This document shows, piece by piece, positions 1 to 8,875 of a stretch of DNA of 64,000 nucleotides. The DNA is from Arcobacter porcinus (GTDB taxonomy: Bacteria; Campylobacterota; Campylobacteria; Campylobacterales; Arcobacteraceae), in the NCBI RefSeq assembly GCF_004299785.2, contig NZ_CP036246.2:1054001-1118000 (forward strand), read 5' to 3'. Position 1 is the first letter of the stretch; every line of letters begins with the position of its first letter. A program made the translations under genes and the position numbers. The notes under the pieces were generated by a model. The model was not told the origin of the DNA. It searched no databases and saw only the letters and a program-made list of their open reading frames with translations.

Positions 1-24
1 ATAGTAGCTATTAAAGTTACTCAT
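1..24 (-). CDS. ilvN: Acetolactate synthase small subunit, 5' end only
   Basis: Only the first eight codons (MSNFNSYY) lie in the window. The ATG overlaps the ilvB stop codon by one base (TAATG), and an AGGAG ribosome-binding site sits just upstream inside the end of ilvB. The identity is inferred from position: the regulatory small subunit normally follows ilvB in a translationally coupled pair. The visible residues alone would not identify it. Confidence 0.6.
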
Positions 25-1721
25 TATTTATCTCCTTTTAATAAAGTCATCTCATTTAAAGAGTGTCCATTTGGAACCATTGGTAATACCTCTTCATTTC
101 TTGCTACAATTACTTCAATCATAGCTGGTTTTCTTTTTTCAACTGCATCTTTTAATGCTTTATCAAATTCATCTTTTGTGCTTACAGTGTATCCTAAGCA
201 ATGAAATGCTTCAGCTAAAGCTTTAAATTTTGGTTGATTTGTCAAATCTGTTTCTGCCAATCTATTTTCATAAAACATTGTTTGCCATTGTCTTACCATT
301 CCTAGATAGTTGTTATTTAAAATTATATTTATAACAGGTAATTCATACTCACTACAAGTCATAAGTTCTTGAATATTCATCAAAATAGAACCATCTCCTG
401 TAAAGTTTACTACAACTCTATTTGTGCCTTTAAATGCTCTTGCAGCTCCAAGTGCAGCTGGAAGACCAAACCCCATAGTTCCTAATCCACCACTTGTAAT
501 AAACTGTCTTGGATGAGTAAATGGGAAAAATTGTGCTGTCCACATTTGGTGTTGTCCAACATCTGTTGAAACTATTGCATTATCTCCAAGAATTTTTCCA
601 ACTCTTTCTATTGGCCATTGAGGTTTAATTAAATCATCAGTATCAATATATCTTAAAGGCTCTTTTTCTCTATAATCTTTTAAAAGTTCAACCCAATTTG
701 AGAAATCATTCATTTCAAACTCAGGAATACTTTCAATCATAGCTTTAACTGTAAGTTTTAAATCTCCAACTATTGGATAATCTGGAACTATTAGCTTTGC
801 AATACTTGTTGGGTCAATATCAATATGAATAACTTTTGCCTTACTAGCAAATTCATCTAATCTTCCTGTAACTCTATCATCAAATCTAGCTCCTAAAGAG
901 ATTAATAAATCTGTTTCATGTGCAGCCATATTTGCAGCATACTCTCCGTGCATTCCTAACATACCAAAGAAAAGTGGATTTGAATCTCCCATTACTCCTC
1001 TTGCCATTAATGTTTCAACAGCAGGAATATTTAGCTTTTTTGCCAACTCTCTAATATCTGTTCCACAGTTTGATAAAATAGCTCCTCCACCAATATAAAG
1101 TAGTGGTTTTTTAGCACAACTTATAGCTTCCATGGCTTTTTTTAACTGTCTTTTATTGTAGTTAATTGTTGGCTTATATGTTGGCATATTTACCTCTTCA
1201 GGATAAACAAACTCAGCAATTTGAGCTGTAATATCTTTTGGTATATCAACATGAACAGGTCCTGGTCTTCCAGTGCTTGCTAGATGAAAAGCCTCTTTCA
1301 AAATTTTTGGTAAATCTTCAATTTTATTTACCAAATAGTTGTGCTTTGTACAAGGTCTTGAAATTCCAACAGCATCTATTTCTTGGAAACCATCTGTTCC
1401 AATAATTGTTGTTGGAACTTGTCCTGAAATTATTACAAGTGGAATTGAATCCATATAAGCATCTGCAATTCCTGTTACAGCATTTGTAAACCCTGGACCT
1501 GAAGTAACTATTGCAACTCCTGTTTTTCCAGTACTTCTTGCATACCCTTCAGCAGCAATAACACAAGCTTGTTCATGTCTATTTAAAATATGTTCAAAAT
1601 AATTTTGTTTATAAATTTCATCGTAGACGTTCATAATAGCGCCTCCAGGATATCCGAATACAACTTCTACCCCTTCTTGATGTAATGATTCTATTACCAT
1701 TTTTGCGCCAGTCATTTTCAT
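24..1721 (-). CDS. ilvB: Acetolactate synthase large (catalytic) subunit
   Basis: Thiamine-diphosphate enzyme that condenses pyruvate with pyruvate or 2-oxobutyrate, the first common step of branched-chain amino acid synthesis, in the cytoplasm. Counting from the upstream in-frame ATG at 1733, the cofactor-activating Glu of the RHEQ motif is residue 54 and the ThDP/Mg motif runs from GDGS (446) to NNN (473-475). Full length for the family (565 residues from the chosen start). I chose the ATG at 1721 because GGAG stands six bases before it, while the ATG at 1733 has no ribosome-binding site. Translationally coupled to ilvN. Confidence 0.95.
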   Translation of the reverse strand: MKMTGAKMVIESLHQEGVEVVFGYPGGAIMNVYDEIYKQNYFEHILNRHEQACVIAAEGYARSTGKTGVAIVTSGPGFTNAVTGIADAYMDSIPLVIISGQVPTTIIGTDGFQEIDAVGISRPCTKHNYLVNKIEDLPKILKEAFHLASTGRPGPVHVDIPKDITAQIAEFVYPEEVNMPTYKPTINYNKRQLKKAMEAISCAKKPLLYIGGGAILSNCGTDIRELAKKLNIPAVETLMARGVMGDSNPLFFGMLGMHGEYAANMAAHETDLLISLGARFDDRVTGRLDEFASKAKVIHIDIDPTSIAKLIVPDYPIVGDLKLTVKAMIESIPEFEMNDFSNWVELLKDYREKEPLRYIDTDDLIKPQWPIERVGKILGDNAIVSTDVGQHQMWTAQFFPFTHPRQFITSGGLGTMGFGLPAALGAARAFKGTNRVVVNFTGDGSILMNIQELMTCSEYELPVINIILNNNYLGMVRQWQTMFYENRLAETDLTNQPKFKALAEAFHCLGYTVSTKDEFDKALKDAVEKRKPAMIEVIVARNEEVLPMVPNGHSLNEMTLLKGDK

Positions 1722-1842
1722 AGCATACTCCATAATTTATAAAATTTAGTGTATATTTTACTCAAACTAGCATTAAACTATCCATATACAAAGCCTTTTA
1801 TTATAAGAAAAACAGCAAAAAGATATTTAATAATTTTTGTGA

Positions 1843-1848
1843 TACAAT
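1843..1848 (+). promoter_or_regulatory. Extended -10 promoter element of the flagellin-like gene
   Basis: TGATACAAT (extended -10) lies about 33 bases before the ATG at 1881. No sigma-28 or sigma-54 flagellar promoter signature is visible, so housekeeping sigma-70 transcription is inferred. The 1734-1880 gap otherwise holds only AT-rich sequence. Confidence 0.45.
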
Positions 1849-1880
1849 ACAAGAAATTTGCAAACTTTTGGGAGAATTTT

Positions 1881-2672
1881 ATGGATATCAATGCAATAAA
1901 TAGCACAAACAGTATTCAAAATCTTAATAACTTAAATAATAATCAAAACTCAGCACTACAAAAATCTCAACTAAAATATCAAGTAGAAGATTTTCAAAGT
2001 ACAGAATCAACAGCCTTAACTGTAAGTAAAAGTTCAATAATTAGAAGTGAATTTTCTCAAGATTTACAATCTACAAATGAAACAATTGCAAAAACAAAAA
2101 TTTCTGAAAATGCAATAAATAATCTACAAGAATATCTAAAAAATATTGATATAAAGTTACAAAATAGTAATAATATGCAAAATAAAAATGATTTGAAACA
2201 AGAGATAAATCAAGAGTTAAGAGATTTCAATCAACTTGCTTTTGATACAAAATATAAAGGTGAAAATCTTATTGCAAATAGATTAAATGATGAACAAGAC
2301 TCAATAAAACTTAGTGCAAATGGAAAGTTATATTCTCTTGATAAAACAAATATTGCAAACTTCACAAATAATATTTTTGATGCTGTAAATAGTGGAGATT
2401 TAAATAATCCTGAACACTTACAAAAAGCTATGAAAACAGTAGAAAACACTTCAAGACAGATGAATGAAATATCTCAAAACTTATCAGATTTCACACAAAT
2501 TCTTTTAAATGATGCAAGAGATAAAATAGCAGAACAAAACTATAACAACTATATAGATTTTGGAAAAGAATCAAGTGATTTTTCTAAAGCAAATATAAAT
2601 TTAAATGCTGGATATTTAGCAGCTTCTCAAGCAAATGTTGTTCAAGAACAAAGTGTAAGGCTTCTTTCTTAA
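1881..2672 (+). CDS. Flagellin-like protein with conserved C-terminal helix
   Basis: Asn/Gln-rich protein of 263 residues. Its C-terminus (NLNAGYLAASQANVVQEQSV, then RLLS) matches the terminal D0 helix of bacterial flagellins, and a central coiled-coil-like region around FNQLAFDTKYKGENLIANR resembles the flagellin segment after the N-terminal helix. The usual flagellin N-terminal D0 motif is not obvious. I chose ATG 1881 over an upstream in-frame ATG at 1749 because GGGAGA precedes it and the extension is low-complexity leader. It could be an alternative filament or junction subunit, or a protein that only borrows the flagellin fold. A terminator hairpin overlaps its stop codon. Confidence 0.6.
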   Translation: MDINAINSTNSIQNLNNLNNNQNSALQKSQLKYQVEDFQSTESTALTVSKSSIIRSEFSQDLQSTNETIAKTKISENAINNLQEYLKNIDIKLQNSNNMQNKNDLKQEINQELRDFNQLAFDTKYKGENLIANRLNDEQDSIKLSANGKLYSLDKTNIANFTNNIFDAVNSGDLNNPEHLQKAMKTVENTSRQMNEISQNLSDFTQILLNDARDKIAEQNYNNYIDFGKESSDFSKANINLNAGYLAASQANVVQEQSVRLLS

Positions 2673-2685
2673 GCCTTACTTTTTA
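2655..2685 (+). terminator. Rho-independent terminator of the flagellin-like gene
   Basis: A perfect 9-bp stem (GTAAGGCTT / AAGCCTTAC) with a 7-base loop is followed by TTTTT on the plus strand. It overlaps the stop codons of both convergent genes. Confidence 0.8.
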
Positions 2686-3589
2686 TTGCAAAATCTATTG
2701 CAATACCTTCTCTAAGTCCATCATCAAGAACTATCGATTCTTTTTTATTTAAAAGTTCAAAGAACATTCTATAAATATATGTCCCAACTTCTAAATACTC
2801 TATTCTTCCTTTTCCAGCAATCTTTATTAATGATTCAAATGATGTTTCTTTTAATAAATTTAAACTATTTTCTAAATCTTGAAGATTTAAAACTGTTCCA
2901 TTTACTACATTTTTATCATAATTAAAATAGCTATATCCTAGTTTTATAGATGCTATTGTTGTAGGAGTTCCTGCTGTTGCAATGAATATAAAATCTTCTA
3001 TTGAAAAACTAAGAGTATTTAAAAACTCTTTTATCTCTTTTTTATATAGTTCCAACTCTTCAAATAACTTATTTTTATCTTTTAAAGAGTTTTGAGTAAG
3101 TGTCACTATTCCAAAATCAAAGCTTTTACTAAAAAATTCTTCATCTTTTGAAACAATAAGTTCAGTAGATCCTCCACCAATATCCAAAAGTATAAAGTTT
3201 TTAGAGTCTATTTTTTCTCTTTTTAATGCATGTTTTATAGCAAGTAAAGTAAGTCTTGACTCTTCATTTGAATCAATTATTTTAAAATTGGCTCCACCAT
3301 TTTCTTTAATATATTCTAAAACTTCTTTTGAGTTTGTTGCTTTTCTTGCTGCTGCTGTTGTGATACAAACAGCATCTTTTGGATCAAAATTTAATTTTTC
3401 TGATGCAATTTTTAAAGCATCAACAACTCTTTTACAAGCTTCAATACTAATTTTTCCACTATTTACTAAACCATCAGCAAGTCCTACAACTTGATGATAT
3501 TCATCAATAATCTTATAATTAATACAATCGAACTTTAAAACTCTAAATGAGTTTGAACCTAAATCTATTGTTATAACTTCTTTTTTCAT
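2669..3589 (-). CDS. Ppx/GppA family exopolyphosphatase / pppGpp phosphatase
   Basis: Hydrolyses inorganic polyphosphate or the pppGpp 5'-phosphate. The ASKHA-fold motifs are clear: DLGSNSFR at 9-16 (phosphate loop 1), SNEESRL around 107-113 with the catalytic Glu, and DIGGGSTEL at 136-144 (phosphate loop 2). At 306 residues it is the short two-domain form, without the C-terminal HD extension of E. coli Ppx. It overlaps the pssA stop by one base, so both are probably co-transcribed. Sequence alone cannot decide between Ppx and GppA. Confidence 0.9.
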   Translation of the reverse strand: MKKEVITIDLGSNSFRVLKFDCINYKIIDEYHQVVGLADGLVNSGKISIEACKRVVDALKIASEKLNFDPKDAVCITTAAARKATNSKEVLEYIKENGGANFKIIDSNEESRLTLLAIKHALKREKIDSKNFILLDIGGGSTELIVSKDEEFFSKSFDFGIVTLTQNSLKDKNKLFEELELYKKEIKEFLNTLSFSIEDFIFIATAGTPTTIASIKLGYSYFNYDKNVVNGTVLNLQDLENSLNLLKETSFESLIKIAGKGRIEYLEVGTYIYRMFFELLNKKESIVLDDGLREGIAIDFAIKSKA

Positions 3590-4146
3590 TATAAATGCTT
3601 TATTTTAATTTTTGAATTTAATAAATATCCAACTAAAACCATAAAAAATAGTACAAAATACTCATTTATATATCCTGTTAAAAAAACAAGATAAACAATC
3701 CAAAGTAAAATTGCACCAAGTGGAGTTGGAATACCTGTAAAATATTTTTCAACTTCTCCCTCATTTGCATTTAGGTTAAATTGAATTAATCTTCTAAGTC
3801 CTGAAATTACATAATATACAAAAACAGCTGCAATAAAAGTCATACTAAAAAACTGCTCTTTCCCATCAAATATTGCAAAATATATAAACATAGCAGGAAC
3901 TATAACAAAAGATAAAAAATCAGCATATGAATCAAGTTGTATTCCAAATTCTGTTGATAGATTAAATTTTCTAGCTATTTTTCCATCAAAAATATCAAAA
4001 GCTCCAGCAAGCCAAGCAAATAAAGCAGCTCCTAAAAACTCATCGTGTGTTAAAAAGTATATTGCAAATATTCCACATGTAATATTGAAAAATGTAACAA
4101 TATTTGCCAAATTAAAATGACTATACTTATTAAATAAAAAATTCAT
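3589..4146 (-). CDS. pssA: CDP-diacylglycerol-serine O-phosphatidyltransferase
   Basis: Integral membrane enzyme that makes phosphatidylserine, the precursor of phosphatidylethanolamine. The complete CDP-alcohol phosphotransferase signature is present: D54-G55-x2-A58-R59-x8-G68-x3-D72-x3-D76, with the metal-binding aspartates. About five or six hydrophobic segments follow. At 185 residues it is shorter than the roughly 235-260 usual for PssA, the missing part being the C-terminal membrane segments. A phosphatidylglycerophosphate synthase is the alternative, but the serine-type sequence around NLSTEFGIQLDSYAD favours PssA. Confidence 0.85.
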   Translation of the reverse strand: MNFLFNKYSHFNLANIVTFFNITCGIFAIYFLTHDEFLGAALFAWLAGAFDIFDGKIARKFNLSTEFGIQLDSYADFLSFVIVPAMFIYFAIFDGKEQFFSMTFIAAVFVYYVISGLRRLIQFNLNANEGEVEKYFTGIPTPLGAILLWIVYLVFLTGYINEYFVLFFMVLVGYLLNSKIKIKHL

Positions 4147-4234
4147 TCTTTGCCCTTAATATATATTTTAAAAAACTTTGAAATATTACTATAAACTTGC
4201 TCAATTTATGATTTACTATTATTTATAAAACTTA

Positions 4235-4243
4235 TGTTAAAAT
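4235..4243 (+). promoter_or_regulatory. Extended -10 element upstream of the SprA-family gene
   Basis: TGTTAAAAT (TGn plus TAAAAT) lies about 32 bases before the TTG start at 4275, with AAGGAG at 4264-4269 as ribosome-binding site. Confidence 0.4.
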
Positions 4244-4274
4244 ATTTTCTAACTATTCCAAAGAAGGAGTAATT

Positions 4275-4763
4275 TTGGAAATTCAAACTGATTATTTAAA
4301 TACATCATCTATCTATGCAGAACTTTCACTAAAAAAAAGTCAATTAGCAAATATTGATAAACAAGAGCTTTTGAAATCAACTTTTGAAAAAAATGATAGT
4401 GCTAATCCTATTTCAAAATATGATGAAAAAGACTATGAAAGAGTTTTAGATAAATTTAAAAGCAAAGATGCAGAAGTAAAAGCTCATGAGCAAACTCATG
4501 CAAGCCTTGGAACTACAACTACTCCAATAAGTTATAACTATCAAGTAGGACCAGATGGAAAACTCTATGCAACGGGTGGAAGTGTAAGATTTGATACTTC
4601 TATTCCTAAAGATAAAGAAGAAGCTAGTTTAAAACTAGATAAATTACAAAAAGCTTCAAGTTCTGTTGATGATTTAAGTAGAGCTGATATAGCTATTTCA
4701 TCAGCTGCAAACTTAAATAAAATGTTACTAAATTCACTATTAGGATTTGAAAATGAGAATTGA
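4275..4763 (+). CDS. SprA-related putative zinc metalloprotease
   Basis: Matches the SprA-related family: after a variable N-terminus comes an HExxH-type site, H71-E-Q-T-H75, then a conserved region with PISYNYQVGPDGKLYATGG. No signal peptide is visible. The start is TTG, supported by an AAGGAG seven bases upstream; no better ATG exists. The family function is unknown. The immediate downstream neighbour overlaps by 11 bp and looks like a flagellar rod/hook-type protein, which hints at a flagellum-related or secreted role. Confidence 0.75.
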   Translation: MEIQTDYLNTSSIYAELSLKKSQLANIDKQELLKSTFEKNDSANPISKYDEKDYERVLDKFKSKDAEVKAHEQTHASLGTTTTPISYNYQVGPDGKLYATGGSVRFDTSIPKDKEEASLKLDKLQKASSSVDDLSRADIAISSAANLNKMLLNSLLGFENEN

Positions 4764-4992
4764 TAATAATCTAAATGCAATGTTAAGTGCTGGTTTACAA
4801 ATTCAAGAACAAGCTTCAAATATTGCTCAAGTTGCAAATGTAACAGCCGAACCAGAATTTCAAGAGGCTGCTAGTGATATTGTTTCAAGTATGGTTGAAC
4901 AAATTCCAGAAGTTATTGCTTATAGTGCAAATGCTAAAAGTATTGAGATTCAAGAGATAACTATGCAAAGACTTCTTGATATAAAAGCCTAA
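4753..4992 (+). CDS. Minimal flagellar rod/hook-like protein
   Basis: An 79-residue protein consisting of little more than the two terminal helices of the flagellar axial family. The N-terminal RIDNNLNAMLSAGLQIQEQA and the IAQVANV segment resemble the FlgB/FlgC/FlgE start. The C-terminal segment VSSMVEQIPEVIAYSANAKS resembles the DLVEEMVxMIxAQRAYxANAK motif of rod and hook proteins, and the end (MQRLLDIKA) also fits. The ATG at 4753 is used; an upstream in-frame TTG at 4747 is less likely. It overlaps the SprA-family gene and ends in a terminator. The function is inferred; the family is not one I can name precisely. Confidence 0.65.
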   Translation: MRIDNNLNAMLSAGLQIQEQASNIAQVANVTAEPEFQEAASDIVSSMVEQIPEVIAYSANAKSIEIQEITMQRLLDIKA

Positions 4993-5016
4993 TTTATGGC
5001 TTTTATATATTTTTTA
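4979..5016 (+). terminator. Rho-independent terminator after the SprA/rod-like pair
   Basis: An 11-bp stem (ATATAAAAGCC / GGCTTTTATAT) with an 8-base loop is followed by ATTTTTTA on the plus strand. It lies across the stop of the rod-like gene. Confidence 0.8.
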
Positions 5017-5494
5017 TAAATTTATTTAACTCTTTTAATTCATATTCATTAAAAACTTTTATTCCATTTTCTTCTAATAATCTGGCACTCAAACCTTTTT
5101 CTTTAATCAATTTTTTGCTAAATGTTCCATCATAAACTTCAATATTTCCACATGATGGAGATTTTGATTTAAATAAAGCGACTTTTATACCATTTTCTAA
5201 ACATATATCTAAAGCTTTTTTAGCACCAAGCAAAAAATTTATTGTAATATCCTCTTTATTTTCATCAATAACTTTAATTGGCTTTTCATGGCTTATAATT
5301 TCAGCTTTTGCTCTAGGTACACCTAATCCACCAGATATTTCAGGACAGATTGAATATATCTCATTTTCACACATAATATCCATAAAAAGTTCTTTTTCTG
5401 AAAACTTAAATTTTGGATTTAAAGCTATATTTGAGCTCTCTGCATCATATCTTGTATTCTCTCCTAAAAGGCAAGAAGATACTAAGATTTTCAT
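5003..5494 (-). CDS. DUF523 family protein
   Basis: Small cytoplasmic protein (163 residues) with the DUF523 hallmarks: an N-terminal SSCLLGENTRYD, a central CPEISGGLGVPR, and FKSKSPSCG in the last half. The three conserved Cys-containing loops suggest metal or Fe-S binding, but no activity is established for this length of the family. Single gene facing the SprA operon, ending inside that operon's terminator. Confidence 0.8.
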   Translation of the reverse strand: MKILVSSCLLGENTRYDAESSNIALNPKFKFSEKELFMDIMCENEIYSICPEISGGLGVPRAKAEIISHEKPIKVIDENKEDITINFLLGAKKALDICLENGIKVALFKSKSPSCGNIEVYDGTFSKKLIKEKGLSARLLEENGIKVFNEYELKELNKFIKNI

Positions 5495-5555
5495 ATATTA
5501 TATTCCTTAATATTTTATTTTTGCGAATTGTAGCAGTTTATGAATTTAATTTATA

Positions 5556-7229
5556 TTAGTTTGTTTTTGCAACTTTAACTGTAAAAATAGCACCTACATC
5601 ACTATTTTTAACATTTATAAAACCTTTCATATTTCTTTCTATAATATTTTTTGCCATATAAAGACCTATTCCAGTACCTTGAGTTTGATATCTTGTTGTA
5701 AAATATGGGTCAAAAATTTTATCAATGTTTATTTTATCAACTCCTCCTGCATTATCTTTTATTTTAATAATTGCATATTTTACACCATTTTTTATCTCTA
5801 AAATTATTTTTGGATTCTTTATATCTCTTTCAATTAAAATATCTTTTGCATTGTTTATTAAATTTAAAATAACTTGAGAGAATTCATTTTTGTAGGCCAA
5901 AATATCTATATCATCTTTTATATCAAATCTCATTTCAATATTATGATATTTTAAAGTAGATTCAACTATAAAATATGCATCTTTACAAGCTTGTTCTATT
6001 GAGAATAACTCTTTTTCTCCTTGAGGTTTAAAGAAATTTCTAAAATCATCTATCGTTTGAGACATATAATTAGTTAATTTATTTGCTTCAATTATCTTTT
6101 TTTCTAAGTACTCTTTTGTAAATTTATCAAAATTATAAGTTACTTTCATATTCATATGAATAGCTGATATTTGAGATAAAGGTTGTCTCCATTGATGAGC
6201 TATATTTCCTATCATCTCTCCCATTGCAGCTAATTTACTTTGTTGAATTAAGATTTGCTCTTGTTTTAATCTATGTTTTATCTCTTTTTGAATTCTATTT
6301 TCAAGATTTCCTATAACACTATTTATCATATTTTTAAGTTCATTTAATGAAGTATCATTTGTATCTTGGGTAAGTCTAGTTCCTAAGTTACCACTTTTTA
6401 TATTTTCTAAAACTTTAGTAGCATTTTTAATTAAAGCTTCATTTTGTTCTATATTTTCTCTAATATAAGATACATTTTGATTTATCATTTTAGCTATTTG
6501 ACCAAATTCATCTTTTCCTTCATTATTTATATCTGAAACTTCTGTTTTTTTATCATTTAAATAATAGAAAAAATTTGTAAGAGCACTTTTTACTTTGTAA
6601 ATTGATTGTAAAATATTATTAACAATAAATAATCCAATAAAAATTGAAAAAGAGAGTATTAAAGCTATACTTATAAAAACTTCAAGTTTTACTTCTGTAA
6701 ATTTATTTGAAGCATCATCATATACTCTTGATACATTATTTAAAGCATCTTTTTGTAAATTTAATATTTCTGATACTAAAAGATCAAACTGTTTTTTACT
6801 AACAGTAGTTACATTTATATAAGCTCCTTCTTCAAATTCATCTTCTAAATATTTTTTAGTTTTTGAGATATTATTTTTATATTTTTCAAACATTTTATAA
6901 AGATTTTCATTACAAATATCTCTATTATTAAAATTTTTATCCAATTCTTTTAAGACAAAATCTAATTCTTTTGATATTTGAGCTCTTATCTCATTATTTG
7001 GAGCAATTACTAAAGATTGATGAAGTTGTCTTAGATTGTATAAAGGAGTTATTATTTCATTTTGTAAAAATAAAACAATTTCTGATTTACTATGAACTAT
7101 TTTCATAGTCATTTTATTATCTTCACTAATATCAATAGTTTTATATCCTAAAAGAAAGATAGAGCTACACAACAAAATAAACAATATCGCAAGTTTTGTT
7201 CTGATTTTTAAATTTTTTAATAAATTCAT
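5556..7229 (-). CDS. Membrane sensor histidine kinase of the S/N-oxide reductase locus
   Basis: 557 residues. A membrane segment at 12-29, a helical periplasmic sensor region of about 150 residues, a second membrane segment at 183-203, a HAMP-like linker, a coiled coil, then the kinase core. The phospho-acceptor is H345 in [10 protein letters not shown]. The ATPase has the N box (NLINNAKDI), DNAGG and [13 protein letters not shown]. It overlaps the binding-protein gene by 4 bp, and that gene overlaps the response regulator by 8 bp, so all three are one operon. Together they resemble the layout of the E. coli TorT-TorS-TorR system, but the sensor domain is not recognisably TorS. The ligand is unknown. 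Confidence 0.88.
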   Translation of the reverse strand: MNLLKNLKIRTKLAILFILLCSSIFLLGYKTIDISEDNKMTMKIVHSKSEIVLFLQNEIITPLYNLRQLHQSLVIAPNNEIRAQISKELDFVLKELDKNFNNRDICNENLYKMFEKYKNNISKTKKYLEDEFEEGAYINVTTVSKKQFDLLVSEILNLQKDALNNVSRVYDDASNKFTEVKLEVFISIALILSFSIFIGLFIVNNILQSIYKVKSALTNFFYYLNDKKTEVSDINNEGKDEFGQIAKMINQNVSYIRENIEQNEALIKNATKVLENIKSGNLGTRLTQDTNDTSLNELKNMINSVIGNLENRIQKEIKHRLKQEQILIQQSKLAAMGEMIGNIAHQWRQPLSQISAIHMNMKVTYNFDKFTKEYLEKKIIEANKLTNYMSQTIDDFRNFFKPQGEKELFSIEQACKDAYFIVESTLKYHNIEMRFDIKDDIDILAYKNEFSQVILNLINNAKDILIERDIKNPKIILEIKNGVKYAIIKIKDNAGGVDKINIDKIFDPYFTTRYQTQGTGIGLYMAKNIIERNMKGFINVKNSDVGAIFTVKVAKTN

Positions 7230-8875
7230 TTTATTCTCTTTGGTTTTATTGGTTTTTCTAACTCTTTATCATATTTTTTATCACCTCTTATTGACCAATG
7301 ATTTGTGCTAACTTCCATCTCCCATAAAGGTATAACACCTCCTCTATAAGGTTTAAAGATAAGCTCTTTATTTAATGCAAATACATTATTTAAAGAAGGA
7401 ACTCTTAAAGTATAAGCTTTTTCTCTTTCTCTATGTAAAATATTTTTTACAATATTTTTATACTCTTTTGTATGTGCTTTGGTAATAAAAAAACTTTGAA
7501 TATTTTTTTGCATAAACTCATCTTTTGGAATAGTTGACCATGCGCTTCCATGTTTATATATAAAAAAGACACTCCAAGGATTTTGTCCATACCAATCATC
7601 ATCTCCCCAAACTAATAAATCCCAATCTTTTTTATTTTTATTTTTACTTGTTGTTAAAAGTTCTTGATATATATCTTTTTCACTTCTTGTAATTGTATAA
7701 TTAAACTCTACTCCATATTTTTTTAGTTGAAACTCTATTCCTTTTAATAAAAATAAAAATCTATCTTGAGTAAAAATATTTAATTTTATTCCATTTAACA
7801 GAGTTTTTAATTCATCTTGTGTGAAGTTTTTCTCTTTTATTTCAAAATCATTTGCCACTTGTTCTACAATATCATAATTTATTGAAGCAGTAAAAGGAGA
7901 AATTCTGCCTTCATTTTTATATACAAAATTTAGTAAGTTTTCTTGATTTAATGCTTGATTTAGTGCAACTCTTACAATATCATTTTCTAATTTTTTATTT
8001 CCATTTATTAAATTAAAAAATATAATAAAATTATCTGTCGATTTTGAAATAATAAGTTTTGAATATTTTGATAATATTATTTCAAACTTTTTATTAAAAG
8101 GAATTGGCATAAAGTCTAATTTTCCTTCATTTTTAGTAATATCTTCTATTGCTTTGTTTACATCTAACTGCGTATAAACTGTTATTCTTTTTATTTTTGG
8201 AAATCTTTTATCCCAATAATATGGATTTGCAATCAGTTCTAATTTTTCTGTATGCTTATCTCCAATTGCAAAGCCCTCTTTTAAAATATAAGGTCCCATA
8301 CTGTAAGCACCTGATGCTTTATTTGCTGTTCCTGTATATTTACCAACTGGATTATATTTTTCTATATACTCCTTTTTATAAAAATATATAGCTGCTAAAT
8401 CATTTAAAAATAACTCATATTTACTTTTTAAAACTATCTTGATTCTTTTGTTATCAAGTTTAAAAATATCAAAACTTACTTTATCTATATTTGTATATAA
8501 ATATGGGTTATTTTTAAAAAATTCTAAATTATAAATTACATCATCAATAGTAAAATCATCTCCATCTTGGAATTTTAAATTATCTCTTAATGTAAAAATA
8601 TATGTAAAATCATCTAATCTTTCATGAGATTCTGCAAGGTCGTAAACCCAACCATTTTTATTATCATAAGTTCTTAAAAGTCCAGAATTTGTAGCTTTAG
8701 CTACATAAGAGTAAGGCAAAGAAGGAAGAAAAATATTAATATGAGAATTTGGATGAAGTTTACTTGCCCTATTTTTAATACTACTATCTTCTCTAAATTC
8801 TAAATTATCAGCAATATACTCAGAAGAGAACAAAAATGATGATAAAAAAAGTATTAAAAAAAGTTTTTTAAACAA
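7226..8875 (-). CDS. Periplasmic extracellular solute-binding protein, family 5 (peptide/nickel type)
   Basis: 549 residues with a signal peptide (MFKKLFLILFLSSFLFS). The body has the SBP_bac_5 pattern: a motif near the start listing the running state of transport (SLPYSYVAKATNSGLLRTYD), LRDNLKFQDGDDFTIDDVIY, and a second-lobe region with VRVALNQALNQENL. No ABC permease or ATPase gene is nearby; instead it is coupled to a histidine kinase and a response regulator. I infer a periplasmic ligand sensor for the kinase rather than an uptake component. The ligand could be the reductase substrate or a peptide. Confidence 0.85.
   Translation of the reverse strand: MFKKLFLILFLSSFLFSSEYIADNLEFREDSSIKNRASKLHPNSHINIFLPSLPYSYVAKATNSGLLRTYDNKNGWVYDLAESHERLDDFTYIFTLRDNLKFQDGDDFTIDDVIYNLEFFKNNPYLYTNIDKVSFDIFKLDNKRIKIVLKSKYELFLNDLAAIYFYKKEYIEKYNPVGKYTGTANKASGAYSMGPYILKEGFAIGDKHTEKLELIANPYYWDKRFPKIKRITVYTQLDVNKAIEDITKNEGKLDFMPIPFNKKFEIILSKYSKLIISKSTDNFIIFFNLINGNKKLENDIVRVALNQALNQENLLNFVYKNEGRISPFTASINYDIVEQVANDFEIKEKNFTQDELKTLLNGIKLNIFTQDRFLFLLKGIEFQLKKYGVEFNYTITRSEKDIYQELLTTSKNKNKKDWDLLVWGDDDWYGQNPWSVFFIYKHGSAWSTIPKDEFMQKNIQSFFITKAHTKEYKNIVKNILHREREKAYTLRVPSLNNVFALNKELIFKPYRGGVIPLWEMEVSTNHWSIRGDKKYDKELEKPIKPKRIK

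Noticed and set aside
1749-1880. A longer flagellin-like protein starting at 1749.
   Set aside because: The 44-residue extension is AT-rich leader with no homology look, and the -10 element lies inside it. The ATG at 1881 has a ribosome-binding site.
1734-1880. A sigma-28 or sigma-54 flagellar promoter before the flagellin-like gene.
   Set aside because: No GCCGATAA or GG-N10-GC motif is present; only the TGATACAAT box fits.
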